A stretch of 64,000 nt of DNA from Silene latifolia (lineage: Eukaryota > Streptophyta > Magnoliopsida > Caryophyllales > Caryophyllaceae), in assembly GCF_048544455.1 (NCBI RefSeq), contig NC_133537.1, forward strand, positions 68,729,634 to 68,793,633, written 5' to 3'. Shown in pieces: positions 13,601 to 26,129 of this stretch. The notes beneath the pieces were generated by a model. It saw only the letters and a list, made by a program, of their open reading frames with translations, was not told where the DNA came from and did not search any database. How positions within the stretch are numbered: position 1 is the first letter of the stretch; each line of letters starts with the position of its first letter. Position numbers and translations under genes: made by a program.

Positions 13601-16600
13601 AACCCATTTCATATCTAGCTCACTCTCCTACACATATTCATTTGAGCAGCCCTTAAACAAACACCAACACTGCAAATTACACCTCTACCTACAAACAAAC
13701 ACTTACACCGCAAACAGTCACACTAAGCAGTACCCTTGCTAATTGCCAAATTCTCACACACAAATAAACAAATTCATTGGAACCAGTCCCCTGGAGAGTA
13801 CTCATTACAAGATATTTTTAGTTTTGCTCTACAAACCAAATGACAACTGGCCTAAAGGTCCCGCTCACAGAATCACAATCCTCACAATGCCCGATCGAAT
13901 TAATCCTTGTTCTACCTGAAACTACACTATGCAAAGTTCTGACCTCAGAACATCAAAATGAATGACAAGTTTGTCATCATTCTCATGTACCAAAATAAAC
14001 CATTACTATTTGGATTTTGTGGGTTCGGTTACGACCATCTATGCGAACGACTGTAAGCACACGAGATCAAATTTATGTTTTCCGCCTACATGCAACCTGT
14101 TTTAATGTCCAAATCTAACGACCCCCCTCCCTTTACAAGTCAATATCCATCCTCATAGTAAGCCCTTTCCTTTTTAGTCAGAATCACTAAAAGGCGGAAA
14201 CATATATACATCACCCAACTAGACACATTGCAACATACCACTTCACCCTACTAACCCATTCAACTACAACCTTTCCTTTTCGTTAGAGAGGGGGGCAGCC
14301 CATAAATTACAAACTACACTTTCAAAACAGCAAAAACAAATTCTTAGGACTACCTTTCGACGAAGCCCACTCTAACAAATAACTACTTTTTAGAATTCCT
14401 GCGTCCAAATCCTAGAAGCTGGCAACCTCTACCAACAATGATTCATAAACAACAACAATTTCAGAGTTTTCCAACATCTTAGCCAAAAGTGCAGAGGCCT
14501 AAAAATAATCCACAAAAGTAACAGTTCAATTACAAGCACCCATACAGGTAAGACCCTCTCAAAAGAAATAGATCCACATAATCGCTTTTCGACCCAGGCC
14601 ACCTCCGGGCAAATATGAATTATGTAAACTATTTGGCCCAAATCCCCTAAGGTGTTACCTTCTACCAAGCAGAATTCCTAAACAGAAACAATTTCAGCGC
14701 TTCTCATGAAGTGCAAACACCTATAAATACATCAACATTCACATGAGCAACCACGATCATTGTCAACCACACAACATTATTAACACAGTGGCAAAGGCAG
14801 TTAAACAAAATACACAGAACAGAGTACCTTGCGAACTTGGTGCAATCCTGAAGTTGTGGATTCTTGGTTTCCTGCAAAAGGCAAACCCAGAAACTAAGAC
14901 TCAAACAGCCTCATAATAAAATAAAATAAAAGATAAGGAAAATATACAGGTAAATTTCTAAGATGCAACATTGAAAATGCCCATAAATAAAATGCCTCAC
15001 GTGGACGTATTTGCATAACTATAAATAAAAAGGGGGCATTTTAAGGAGCAGGCTCACATGTGTACAAGAATGAAAAAAACTACTCGTGTGGTTTATATTG
15101 CTAATTTTATATCGACTACCACCAAGGACAGCTGACCTTACCAGTTACCACAGTTTTTCAACTACAAGGGGGTCTTACCTCCCCTCCCCTCCCCGATATA
15201 AGAGGTAAAATAACATGACATGACTGTCTCGCTCTGTTTCTATTTTTTTTTATCCAAAAGACTACTACCCTATCTCCTAAAATAAAACCATTTCACAGGC
15301 AAGCTATTATTATGGGTAATGCAAAGCAAAGATTGGCTAACAACAACAGAAAGATTAAAAAAAAAATATATAATTTCGTTTGAAAGAAGTTATTAAAGAT
15401 ACCTAACAAACACATCATTCTAACTGAATGCAGGTTCTTTCTTGGTATTCTGAATGTTAGGTCCATCGAGACGAGCTATCTGCACCAAAAATATACAACC
15501 AAGATAATTGACTTGATAGATCAGGCAAACTAAGAAAATAATAATAGGATTACAAAAGTAATAACACACAAAAATAATCTGAAAGACCAGTAGCAAGCAA
15601 AGTCAGATAAGAAGAGTCACATACCTACATAGCTCTTATGATATTTCTAATACTCCCAAAAACAACAACGAATCATGGGAGTCGCACGATGCAAATATGA
15701 GGAACAACTCGTAGAAAAAGAAAATTGGACCAATGTAAGGTACATGGTTTCATACAACACCAGGAGCTACATCTCTAGGTGTCGACTGAGTTTTACATTC
15801 AAAACATTGGTATCTGCAATTGAATAAATAAAAGGGTTAAATACTTGGATACATTTTCCTGCAATATTAAGTACCATCTTATTCTTCCTGAATTATCCGG
15901 ATACCTTTTACAAGTTTCGAACAATCCTTTTAGTAAAATAAAATAGAAAACTCTAAGGATCCTTCATTTCCATCTAATTTTTTCTCAAAAACGATAATGA
16001 AGTTCATCACAATTGACTTAATTGAAAATATAAAAGAACCAACTCTAACAGTCACTGTTTATCACACACACATACTCACTGTCCTTGTTGGAGGGCCCTA
16101 AAATACAAACTATCCAGTTGATGAAATTTAGATTACATAATGTTAAAATCCAAACTTTTTGATTGATAAACTATCATCATTATAAAAGGTAAAAAGTAAG
16201 AATACCCGATAACACAAACCAACCAAATAATCAAACTTTATATTTAAAACACCATAAAATATGAGTCATAGAACAAAACGGAAAGTAACCCGATGGCCCT
16301 AATGAAATTACCAGTAGGTAATGTAGAGATGTTCCGAAAGAGGGAATACAGCCAAAATGGCAGCAACGTCTCCCTCGAGTTTCAAGCTAGTTGGATGTAA
16401 AATAAACCTAATTTATTACAATCAAATGAAAAGCCTTTCAATAAAGTAAAATCTACTTCAATCATATAAAAAAATAGAACACTCCGAAACTTTTAATTGT
16501 AACCTTACCATGCCCTCCGGAGATCGTTGATGAGATTATGGGTTTTCTTTAAGAGTTAGAGTACAAAACATTGACGTTTTATATTCAGACAACACATAAC

Positions 16601-16790
16601 CAAGAACTAATAAGACTAACTGCTAAACGAAATCCAAAAAATTAAGACACTGCTAATGGCATTATATTCAGTAAAGAAGATGGGAACAACCTGAAATCTT
16701 CAACGTGACAAATTAAACCATCGTCGCTGCCGCCGCAATGTCCTCGGATGCTGATCCAAGTGTCTTTGGCGGCATAGTTGTCACCATCAT
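10297..16790 (-). CDS. Multi-exon host gene, small predicted membrane protein (incomplete model)
   Basis: This looks like an ordinary spliced plant gene. Exons I can support: 16719-16790 (start; MMVTTMPPKTLGSASEDIAA...), 15425-15479, 14828-14871, possibly 13197-13224, and the last, 10297-10609. Exons 1-3 join in one open frame: 72 nt leaves phase 0, and 55 + 44 nt make 33 codons. All borders are AG/GT. The fourth leaves phase 1, but the last exon needs phase 2, so at least one exon is missing or wrong. The product starts with an alanine-rich stretch, continues with IARLDGPNIQNTKKEPAF, and ends with one transmembrane segment. I do not recognise the family. Intron 1 is about 1.2 kb; a MITE lies in the 3' half. 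Confidence 0.5.
11963..12341. mobile_element. hAT-like MITE, ~380 bp
   Basis: The left end is GGCCCTGTTTGGTAAACGAC. The right end on the minus strand is GGCGCTGTTTGGTAAACAAC. A TIR with CTGTTTGGTAAAC is typical of plant hAT-type MITEs. TATATGA lies at 11952-11958 and 12342-12348 as a possible target duplication, but four bases (CTAT) separate the left copy from the TIR, so the exact end is uncertain. No coding capacity. It sits in the 3' half of the host gene, probably in an intron. Confidence 0.7.
13313..13620 (+). other. Pyrimidine-rich stretch (CCCTCTTTCCC-type)
   Basis: Several TTTTGTTCACATATTCA...CCCTCTC units recur, giving long low-complexity open frames (SLSLFAFVHIFTHSLPLLLS and similar). 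I read it as intronic purine/pyrimidine-biased DNA, purine-rich on the host gene's sense strand, not as a gene. Confidence 0.5.
16719..16790 (-). CDS. First coding exon of the host gene
   Basis: Twenty-four codons from tandem ATG ATG, ending GCGACGATG before a GTTTAA donor. The start was chosen because it directly follows AAACCCTAATTTTG, a leader typical of plant genes. Reading on past the donor gives an immediate TAA, which supports splicing there. A second frame across the same DNA (16642-16824) is open, but its codons do not connect to the next exon. Confidence 0.5.
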
Positions 16791-17000
16791 CAAAATTAGG
16801 GTTTGAGGAAAGGACAATAGGCAAAGAGGATGAGAATGAATGGCTTTGGATGATATGGAAATAGAAAGGAGAAAGAGAGGAGGTGAGAGGTGAGAGCGAG
16901 AATTTGAGGGAACGATGTTAAAGGCATGTGCTTCTATTGAGGGAAGATAATTGAGGTGAGAGTTAAGCACAAATAATTGAGGGGAATGAAACGCTGAGTT
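16791..17000 (-). promoter_or_regulatory. Predicted 5' UTR/promoter-proximal region of the host gene
   Basis: Read on the minus strand it is rich in CT (CTCACCTCCTCTCTTTCTCC, CAAATTCTCGCTCTCACC) and ends in AAACCCTAATTTTG just before the ATG. CT-rich leaders with AAACCCTAA (telo-box-like) near the start are common in plant genes. No clear TATA box was fixed; the B element starts about 100 bp further upstream. Confidence 0.4.
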
Positions 17001-17092
17001 TTGAAGGGAAAATGAGCAAAGTGATGTGCTTGGTTACTGTTCATTATGAATAGTAACTTGTGTTACCCATATTTTAGTAAGGGGTGTGTGTG

Positions 17093-18095
17093 TATATATA
17101 TATATATAAATAGGATCATGTGCGAACCTAAAGTAGGGTGCGAACTTATGAACCAACTTTGAAATAGTCAGATAAGGACAATGACCTCTCACCAACCCAA
17201 CACATTTCTGTGAGTACTGACTCCAAATTTCTCTCTTCTTATCTTCTTTTCTTCCACCTGCAACATCATTCTCCAACGCCGACAGACCTCCGACTCCGAC
17301 CAACAACGCCGATAATACCAAGTCGCCATCTGCTGCTGTCGGCGCCGGAGTTCTAGCAACCTTCACCATCAGCTGTTAGCTCGCCTTGCCGTCGAGTATA
17401 GGTTCTGATTGTTTCACCGGAGTTTGCGAGTATTCAGCCATCAATTTCTCTTCCCCTCTTTTATCTCTACTCTGAAGTCATCCTTCATAATCTTGTAGGA
17501 CAATCGGCAGCCCAACTCTTTCATCCGTTGTTCATACTATCGCCGTCGCTATCGTTCATACTATCATTGTCGACTTGTCGCCGTCGTACATAATTTCATA
17601 GGAGGGACGATAGCTCCGGCGATGCAGTTACCCACTTGAACCTCTTTTCATTCTTGGATTTCAGGTTGGTAGATCTGAACAATTAAAAGACGATGAAGAC
17701 GTAAGAGCTGTTCTTGCGTTCATGGTGGTTTAAGAACGTTGGTGGTTGGTTGTGTGGTGTTTGACGAGGAGCCGTCTGGGTTTGGGTGAATGGGTGGGGA
17801 AGAGAGTGATTATGGCAGTATTGACGGTGTTTTTAGTTGGTTTGTTCTGTTCGATGCGGTTATTGTAGGGGTGTTCGTAGGATGGTGACAGTAGTGGTGG
17901 TGGTGGTGACGGTGGTGGGATTTGGTGGATACACAAGGTATTAGTACCAGATACACATGGTATTACTACGGCATACATGTGTATCTAGTAGTTATACCAT
18001 GTGTATCTGAGGGTGGTAGTATGTGTATCTGGAACTACTAATTTGTGTATCTGAAGTATTATACTGTGTATCTGAATAGTTCGCACCTGACCCCA

Positions 18096-18161
<66 letters not shown>
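17093..18161 (+). mobile_element. Element B: second TA-flanked TIR element (~1 kb)
   Basis: The left end is (TA)n then AGGATCATGTGCGAACC; the right end on the minus strand is (TA)n then AGGGTTGGGGTCAGGTGCGA. The shared core is GTGCGAAC. Inside are CG-rich sequence with GCCG motifs and, at 17930-18080, an array of GTGTATCTG repeats. No transposase. The design (TA ends, short TIR, GC-rich block, short-motif array) matches family A, but the sequences differ, so it is probably a distinct family of the same superfamily. Its right (TA)n (18099-18161) is shared with A3. Confidence 0.55.
17930..18080 (+). repeat. GTGTATCTG short-motif array in element B
   Basis: GTGTATCTG or GTGTATCTA occurs at least five times, with two inverted CAGATACAC-type copies at the left. 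It parallels the GTGTAACTTTAGTC arrays of family A. Confidence 0.75.
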
Positions 18162-18166
<5 letters not shown>

Positions 18167-18615
18167 GGGATCAAGTGAGTCCCTTAGAATAGGTGAGTCC
18201 CATGAGTCCTAATATAAGCCATTGGATCTAAAAAATAAATGGCTAAGATTAAAGGTAAATAAAATGATGACATATAAATACTACAAACCCTAATTTCTCC
18301 TCACATTTTCTCATTTCACTCCCTCTCTCTTCCTCCCTTCTCTCTCTAACCGACGGTCAGAGCACAACCCGCCACCTCCTTTATTCGTCCTCCACTGCAA
18401 CAACCCGCCACCGCCTCTGCTTTTTTCTTCTCCCGCCGCTCTTCTGCCTCCCTCGGCCACCACCAGAGACGACCCCTGCTCTTCTACCGCCATTCGCCGC
18501 CTCTCTCTCTCTCTTTTTTTTTTTTTTTTATGGCGTCGTGGTTTTGTTGTTTTGGTGCGTCATGTGTGGCTGCCGGCTGTTGGCCGTGGTAGGTCGTGGC
18601 TGCCGCCTCTATTCG

Positions 18616-18646
<31 letters not shown>

Positions 18647-18984
18647 TCAGATTACGGTCATGTGGAGGTGTTGGTGGGTTGTGGCTGCCGTCTCTACTCC
18701 TACTCCTCTCTCTCTTTTTTTTTCGAGATCTATTGTGGTGGTTATTGTTGGTGGTTGTGGGTCACTTGTAGGGATAGAGGCGGTGGTGATGTCGTGGCCC
18801 TCTTCTATGTTTTTTTTTTTTTTTTCAGATTGGTGGCGGTTGTTGCAGGCCAGACGACGTCACGGTGGAGGGTGTGGTGGCTGGTGGTTAGAGGTGGTGT
18901 TGATGGTGTTGGTGGTGTTGGTGTTGTGGTCATGGGCCGAGTGGCTGGACGAGATGAGGGTGGTGGTGGTTATTAATATAAAGT

Positions 18985-19690
18985 TTCAGCGGCATGAGTT
19001 AAAGTTAAGCTTATACGGATTAAAGTTACGCTTATATGGACTAAAGTTATGCTTTGATATGGACTAATTATATTCACCAAGGACTTATATTACATAAATT
19101 CAAATTACAATCCTAAAAAAAATGAAGATAAAGTTTTAAAAATTACGACTAAAGTTACAATTTTAAAACATTAAAGTTACCTTCATAAAATTTATAAATC
19201 ACAAACATTAACTAAATTCAATTTTTTATATTAGAAATTGTCAAAAAATAATTAAAGTTTCAATTTTTAGCATTAAAGTTTCACTCGTAAAACATTAAAG
19301 TTACATTTATAAATTAAATAAATTCAAATTTTTTTTATTAAAAATTGGTTAAAAATTGGTCAAAAATATTAAAGTTTTGATTTTTAGTATTAAAGTTTCA
19401 TTCGTAAAACATTAAAGTTTCATTTATAAATCAGTAATATTAAATAAATTCAAATTTTTATATTAAAAATTGTCTAAAAAATTAAAGTTTCAATTTTTAG
19501 CATTAAAGTTTCACCTTAAAATATTAAAGTTATACTCAAAAATTGATTTTATATATTTAAAATCAAATTTTATAACATAAATCTAAATTTTTATTTATAA
19601 AATTATTTTAAATATTAAAGTTATAATTATAAAGAATTAAAGTTACAATCATAAATTAAAGTTTCATTTATAAAACACTAAAGTTTCCAT
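18985..19690 (-). repeat. TAAAGTTAC/TAAAGTTTC motif array in A3
   Basis: About two dozen copies of ATTAAAGTT(A/T)C(A/T), the reverse complement of the A1 array motif, spaced 20-45 bp apart. Confidence 0.8.
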
Positions 19691-19787
19691 CTTAAAATTT
19701 TAAAATCTCAACCATCAATCTTAAAAGATCAAGGGCTAAGATGAGGACTTAGTGGACTCACCATTTTAGGTGGACTCATTTGAACCC

Positions 19788-21593
<1,806 letters not shown>

Positions 21594-21598
21594 TTATA

Positions 21599-21774
21599 TG
21601 TAAAGAATAGGATGAAAGTAATATTTGCATTGATAATTTCATATGAATACAATCGATGGGTATATATACAATTAGACGAGCTTGACTAGCAAGGCACCTA
21701 TCCTAGACTTACCATAATTACAAAGATACGGTAAATATAAAATATATACAAAAGATTACGAAGGATCTTTAACA
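21599..21774 (-). repeat. 3' LTR of the intact copia element
   Basis: 176 bp, element-sense TGTTAAAG...CTTTACA. It contains a TATA-like run TATATATTTTATATTTACC (sense strand). The last six codons and the stop of the polyprotein lie inside it. Confidence 0.95.
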
Positions 21775-24700
21775 GCCTCCCGCAAGATGGACGAGCTAAA
21801 GGCGAGACCAAGCTTGGACAACAAAAATCGATGACGATAACGTAGCAAGGGCTTAGTGAGAATGTCTGCCAGTTGATCATCGCCAGAAATATGTTGCACT
21901 CGAAGAGTGCCAGATTGAACTTGCTCACGAACAAAATGAAATGCCAACGCGAAGTGTTTCATTCGAGAATGAAAAACCGGGTTAGCGGCATAATGAGTAG
22001 CACTTAGGTTGTCACAATAAATGACGGGAGTGCCAGATGGAAGCACACGAAGTTCAGTGAGAAGGGACTTGACCCATGTGAGTTCGGAAGTGGTGTCAGC
22101 CACTGCTCGAAATTCCGCTTCAGTTGAAGATAAGGCGAGAGCTCGTTGCTTTCTAGAAGACCATGAGATAGCATTCCGACCCAAATAAGTAATATAACCA
22201 GAAGTTGAAGTATAAATGTCTTTGTCACCTCCCCAGTCGGCATCACAAAATGCGTGAAGGCAGTGAGGAGATGTGCGATAGAGCTGCAAACCAACGTTGC
22301 AAGTGCCATTAAGATAGCGTAAGACACGCTTTAGGGCAGCCCAATGAATGTCAGACGGAGCTTGCATGAATTGGGACAAACGATTGACACTGAAAGCGAT
22401 GTCAGGACGAGTGAATGATAAGTATTGTAGGGAGCCAAGAACAGCTCGATATTCAGTGGCATTTGCGGACGCGGAGCCACAGTTACGAGTAAGAGATGGG
22501 GACGGTACCATGGGTGTGGGATACGGCTTAGCATCCACCATCTTAAACCGCTCAAGAACATCATAAATATATTTGGATTGTGTAAGCAACAAACCTGCAG
22601 GATTGGGGGTGACTTCGACACCCAAAAAATAGGAGAGCGTGCCCAAGTCCTTGAGCGAGAACTTCCGGGATAAGAGATCAATGAAGTCATTGACATGGGT
22701 TACATCTGAACCTGTCACAACAATGTCATCGACATAGACTAATAGAAACAAAGTATGAGTAGGTGCGTGCAAATAAAACAGCGATGGGTCAGATAAAGAG
22801 CCGCGGAAACCCGAGGCAATGAGAAATTCCTTAAGAGTGGTATACCACGCTCGAGGAGCTTGCTTTAGACCATAAATAGCTTTCGATAATTTGCAAACAT
22901 AATTGGGTGTGTCGGGATGAAGAAACCCCGGTGGTTGAGACATGTAGACTTCATCATTTAAGTTGCCTTGAAGGAAGGCATTATTAACATCCAGTTGGCG
23001 AAGACACCAACCTTTGGTCAGTGCAATGGAGAGAATCAGACGGACCGTTGCAGGCTTGACCACTGGACTAAACGTGTCAGAGTAGTCAATGCCGGGTCGT
23101 TGGAGAAAACCTTTCGCTACGAGACGCGCTTTATATTTGTCAATAGTATTGTCAGCATTGTATTTGATGCGAAATATCCACTTACATCCTATTACATTCA
23201 TGGTGGGTTGAGAGGGGACAAGAGTCCATGTTTGGTTGCGAAGAAGAGCATCATACTCGAGTTGCATTGCCTCACGCCATAGGGGATCGATCAATGCTTG
23301 TTTTACTGTTTTGGGTAGGCGAGAAGGGGAGGAAACCGTGGCTAATTGTGCATATCTCGGGTTGGGTTTCACAATGTTGTGGGAAAGGCGAGTGCCATGG
23401 CCATGAGTAGGTGGAGGAGGAGGAGGAGGTGGTGGAGGTGGTGGGGTTGGTGTGGGAGTCCGTGGACTGGGTGGTGGGATGGGAGTTGTGACAGCGGGTG
23501 TTGTGGGTGTGTTGACAGTGGAGGGGGTGTGTGGGGCAGAGCTAGGAGGAGATGAGGATGTCGGGGTAGAGGGTGGAGGTTGGGGAGCCGTGGGAGGGGG
23601 GACAATGGTGACTGTCCAGTCAGTGGTGGAGTGGGGAGTTCGCAGTACTGGAGAGGAGGTGAGGCGAGCATAAGGAAAATCAGTTTCGATGAATTTGACA
23701 TGTCGTGAGACATAGATTTTCGAAGTAATGGGTTCTAGACAGTAGTAAGCACTTTGCGTGGGAGAGTATCCGACAAAGATGCAGGGTGTAGACCGAGGTT
23801 CGAGTTTATTGTGGGTATATGGACGAAGCCATGGGTAGCAGAGACAACCAAAACAGCGGAGTTTGGCGTAGTTTGGGACGTAGCCAAATAAGCACTTAAA
23901 GGGAGAGTTATGTTTTAATGTGGGAGTTGGGAGACGATTGATAAGATACACAGCTGTGGTAAATGCGTGAGGCCAGTAAGTAATTGGCATGGAAGCATGG
24001 GTAAGAAGAGCTAAACCAGTTTCGACAATATGACGGTGACGCCGTTCAGAATACCCGTTTAATTCGGGTGTGTGGGGTGGAGTGGTCAGATGACCAATGC
24101 CGTGGGTAGCAAGGGAGGGAGCTAATTTTATATACTCACCACCATTGTCGGAGTAAAGTTGTAGGATAGGTCGTTTAAATTGTTTTTCAACGAGTGTGCG
24201 GAAGCGATTAAAAATTTGTGTGGAATCGGACTTGAGTTTCATGGGATAGAGCCAAATGAATTTGGTAAAATGATCAACAAATATAATGTAATACTTAAAC
24301 CCGTCATAAGACATAATAGGAGAGGACCAAACATCCGAAAATATTAAATCCAAAGGAGCATTTGAACGTATTGTATTTTGATGAAAGGCTAACTTATGAC
24401 TCTTGTGTATGTCACAAGAATTACAATTATTGGTAAATGAATGCGGAATAGGTAAGCTAAATTTAGTACGTAAAAACTTTAAAATTTGGATAGACGGATG
24501 GCCAAATTTGTGATGCCAATCCGGTGTTGATGAGGCTTGACAGGCGTGAAGACGAGGGACAGAAAGAATGCATTCATAGACTCCATCCTTAAGCTGTCCG
24601 TGGAGAAGTGTGCGGCCCGAGAGTTTGTCCTTTATAAAACAAGAATTAGAAGTGAATTCACAGAGGATATTATTATCATGACAAAGTTTGGAGATGGAAA

Positions 24701-25895
24701 GAATATTGCGAGAAAGACGAGGTACACACAAGACATCATTGAACTTTAAAACAGACAAGGAGTGCGAAAAAATGAACGAACCTATATGGGTTATGGGTAA
24801 GGAAGAACCATCAGCTATAACAATCTCGTCACCACCGTCATAGGGAGAGTGAAGAGCGAGAGTGTCGAGGTCCCGAGTGAGATGGTGAGAAGCACCACTA
24901 TCAAGGAGATAGCTAGAGGACGAGTTAGTGACAGGGGGAGGTCCGGTGGCAGCGGTGTGGGCCTGTGGATTGGGACGTGGCTGGCGGTTTAAGGTGCGAG
25001 TGGGTAAGATCACATTGGGGTAATCACGTTTGAATTTGAAGCAGAAGAACAAGACGTGTCCCTTTGCACCGCAATATTGGCACGAGCCTTTGAATGGGGG
25101 GTCTTGTTTGGGTTGGTTTGTATCACTTGGTGGTGGGGTGGCAGAGGTGGAAGGACGAGTGTAGGGAGGGTTGGGTCGGTTGTGGTAAGAGGCGGCATGG
25201 ACAGTGGCAGGGAATGGTGTTGGGGTGGTATGATGAGAGGTGGTTAGTTCAAAATTTAGAAGCTTTTCATGAAGGGACTCGAAGGAGATGGGTTCGTCAC
25301 GAGCTTGAACGGCATCGATGACGGAGTGATAGATGGAGTAGTCAAGACCACGAATGATTTTGGCAACAAGGTCTTCGTGGTCCATGGGTTTTCCAAGAAC
25401 GGCCAATTTGTCGGCACATGATTTTATAGCATGCATATACTCAGTAATGCTTTGAGTTGTTTTGCGAATGGAATTGAGACGATCTTTTATTTGGAGGATG
25501 TGGGCTCGAGATGGATTGGCGTAAGTGGCGGCTAGGGTGGTCCAAACATCACGTGTGGTGGGGGCTCGCATAACGAGGGAGTGAATAGTAGGGTCGAGGG
25601 TGCCTAGGAGAGCACCTTTGAGAAGGTGGTCTTGGCGTTTCCAGGTGGTGTAGGCTGGGTTGGGAATAGTTTTGGCTTTGGTGGTGTCGGTGGGGTCAGG
25701 GATGGTGGCCGAGGGGCATGTGTGAGTGCCATCAAGGAATTTGAGGAGATCGTAACCATAAAGGAGTGACTCGATTTGATCGTGCCATGACATGTATGTG
25801 AGGGGTGTGAGTTTGTCAACTATGGAGAGATTGACAAGGAGAAGAGGAACAAGAGGTTCATTGGGGTTGGGTAGAGTGGCAGCGGAAGTAGCCAT
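21756..25895 (-). CDS. Copia gag-pol polyprotein, 1379 aa, intact
   Basis: All copia domains are present in order. Gag occupies about 1-260. The zinc knuckle is C272-x2-C275-x4-H280-x4-C285. Protease: D332-S-G. Integrase zinc site: H462, H466, C491, C494; catalytic core: D521, D583, E617. A proline-rich linker (about 765-830, with an eleven-proline run) precedes the reverse transcriptase, with D969 and the YVDD box 1054-1057. RNase H acidic residues: D1218, E1259, D1295, D1344. It makes the particle protein, processes itself, copies the RNA and integrates the cDNA. The start ATG is 53 bp after the 5' LTR. The end overlaps the 3' LTR, and the polypurine tract is translated (ILREAV). No stop or frameshift. 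Confidence 0.97.
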   Translation of the reverse strand: MATSAATLPNPNEPLVPLLLVNLSIVDKLTPLTYMSWHDQIESLLYGYDLLKFLDGTHTCPSATIPDPTDTTKAKTIPNPAYTTWKRQDHLLKGALLGTLDPTIHSLVMRAPTTRDVWTTLAATYANPSRAHILQIKDRLNSIRKTTQSITEYMHAIKSCADKLAVLGKPMDHEDLVAKIIRGLDYSIYHSVIDAVQARDEPISFESLHEKLLNFELTTSHHTTPTPFPATVHAASYHNRPNPPYTRPSTSATPPPSDTNQPKQDPPFKGSCQYCGAKGHVLFFCFKFKRDYPNVILPTRTLNRQPRPNPQAHTAATGPPPVTNSSSSYLLDSGASHHLTRDLDTLALHSPYDGGDEIVIADGSSLPITHIGSFIFSHSLSVLKFNDVLCVPRLSRNILSISKLCHDNNILCEFTSNSCFIKDKLSGRTLLHGQLKDGVYECILSVPRLHACQASSTPDWHHKFGHPSIQILKFLRTKFSLPIPHSFTNNCNSCDIHKSHKLAFHQNTIRSNAPLDLIFSDVWSSPIMSYDGFKYYIIFVDHFTKFIWLYPMKLKSDSTQIFNRFRTLVEKQFKRPILQLYSDNGGEYIKLAPSLATHGIGHLTTPPHTPELNGYSERRHRHIVETGLALLTHASMPITYWPHAFTTAVYLINRLPTPTLKHNSPFKCLFGYVPNYAKLRCFGCLCYPWLRPYTHNKLEPRSTPCIFVGYSPTQSAYYCLEPITSKIYVSRHVKFIETDFPYARLTSSPVLRTPHSTTDWTVTIVPPPTAPQPPPSTPTSSSPPSSAPHTPSTVNTPTTPAVTTPIPPPSPRTPTPTPPPPPPPPPPPPTHGHGTRLSHNIVKPNPRYAQLATVSSPSRLPKTVKQALIDPLWREAMQLEYDALLRNQTWTLVPSQPTMNVIGCKWIFRIKYNADNTIDKYKARLVAKGFLQRPGIDYSDTFSPVVKPATVRLILSIALTKGWCLRQLDVNNAFLQGNLNDEVYMSQPPGFLHPDTPNYVCKLSKAIYGLKQAPRAWYTTLKEFLIASGFRGSLSDPSLFYLHAPTHTLFLLVYVDDIVVTGSDVTHVNDFIDLLSRKFSLKDLGTLSYFLGVEVTPNPAGLLLTQSKYIYDVLERFKMVDAKPYPTPMVPSPSLTRNCGSASANATEYRAVLGSLQYLSFTRPDIAFSVNRLSQFMQAPSDIHWAALKRVLRYLNGTCNVGLQLYRTSPHCLHAFCDADWGGDKDIYTSTSGYITYLGRNAISWSSRKQRALALSSTEAEFRAVADTTSELTWVKSLLTELRVLPSGTPVIYCDNLSATHYAANPVFHSRMKHFALAFHFVREQVQSGTLRVQHISGDDQLADILTKPLLRYRHRFLLSKLGLAFSSSILREAVKDPS
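21775..21790 (-). promoter_or_regulatory. Polypurine tract within the coding end
   Basis: Minus strand GCGGGAGGC directly before the 3' LTR, the plus-strand primer site. It is inside the polyprotein frame, so the coding end and cDNA priming are constrained together. Confidence 0.75.
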
Positions 25896-25930
25896 GGGAA
25901 AAAAAATTTAGGGTTTTGAGGTTTTAGGAT

Positions 25931-25948
25931 CGTAGTATTCTGATACCA
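25931..25948 (-). promoter_or_regulatory. Primer binding site (tRNA-iMet type)
   Basis: On the minus strand, TGGTATCAGA directly follows the 5' LTR. It is complementary to the 3' end of plant initiator methionine tRNA, the usual copia primer. Confidence 0.9.
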
Positions 25949-26124
25949 TGTAAAGAATAGGATGAAAGTAATATTTGCATTGATAATTTCATATGAATAC
26001 AATCGATGGGTATATATACAATTAGACGAGCTTGACTAGCAAGGCACCTATCCTAGACTTACCATAATTACAAAAATACGGTAAATATAAAATATATACA
26101 AAAGATTACGAAGGATCTTTAACA
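25949..26124 (-). repeat. 5' LTR (promoter LTR) of the intact copia element
   Basis: 176 bp, one base different from the other LTR. It is directly followed on the minus strand by the primer binding site. Confidence 0.95.
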
Positions 26125-26129
26125 TTATA

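Larger units (their letters stand above)
21599..26124 (-). mobile_element. Intact Ty1/copia LTR retrotransposon (Ale-like)
   Basis: A complete 4526-bp element with 176-bp LTRs (21599-21774 and 25949-26124), a 5-bp target duplication TTATA (21594-21598 and 26125-26129), a tRNA-iMet primer site and one uninterrupted polyprotein. I find one difference between the LTRs (G/A at 21725 versus 26075), so the insertion is recent and the copy may be active. The very short LTRs and gag style suggest the Ale lineage; that is from memory of lineage traits and was not tested by a tree. Confidence 0.95.

Noticed and set aside
13313..13742. Overlapping 79- and 121-codon plus-strand frames
   Set aside because: Pyrimidine-rich intronic DNA of the host gene; both frames are open at once, as expected from composition.
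18552..19067. 171-codon open frame in the GTGG-rich part of A3
   Set aside because: Low-complexity F/V/W-rich translation in a poly-T/GTGG block, no domain, and overlapping frames of similar length.
22348..25321. Plus-strand frames opposite the copia polyprotein
   Set aside because: Antisense shadows of a clearly coding strand.
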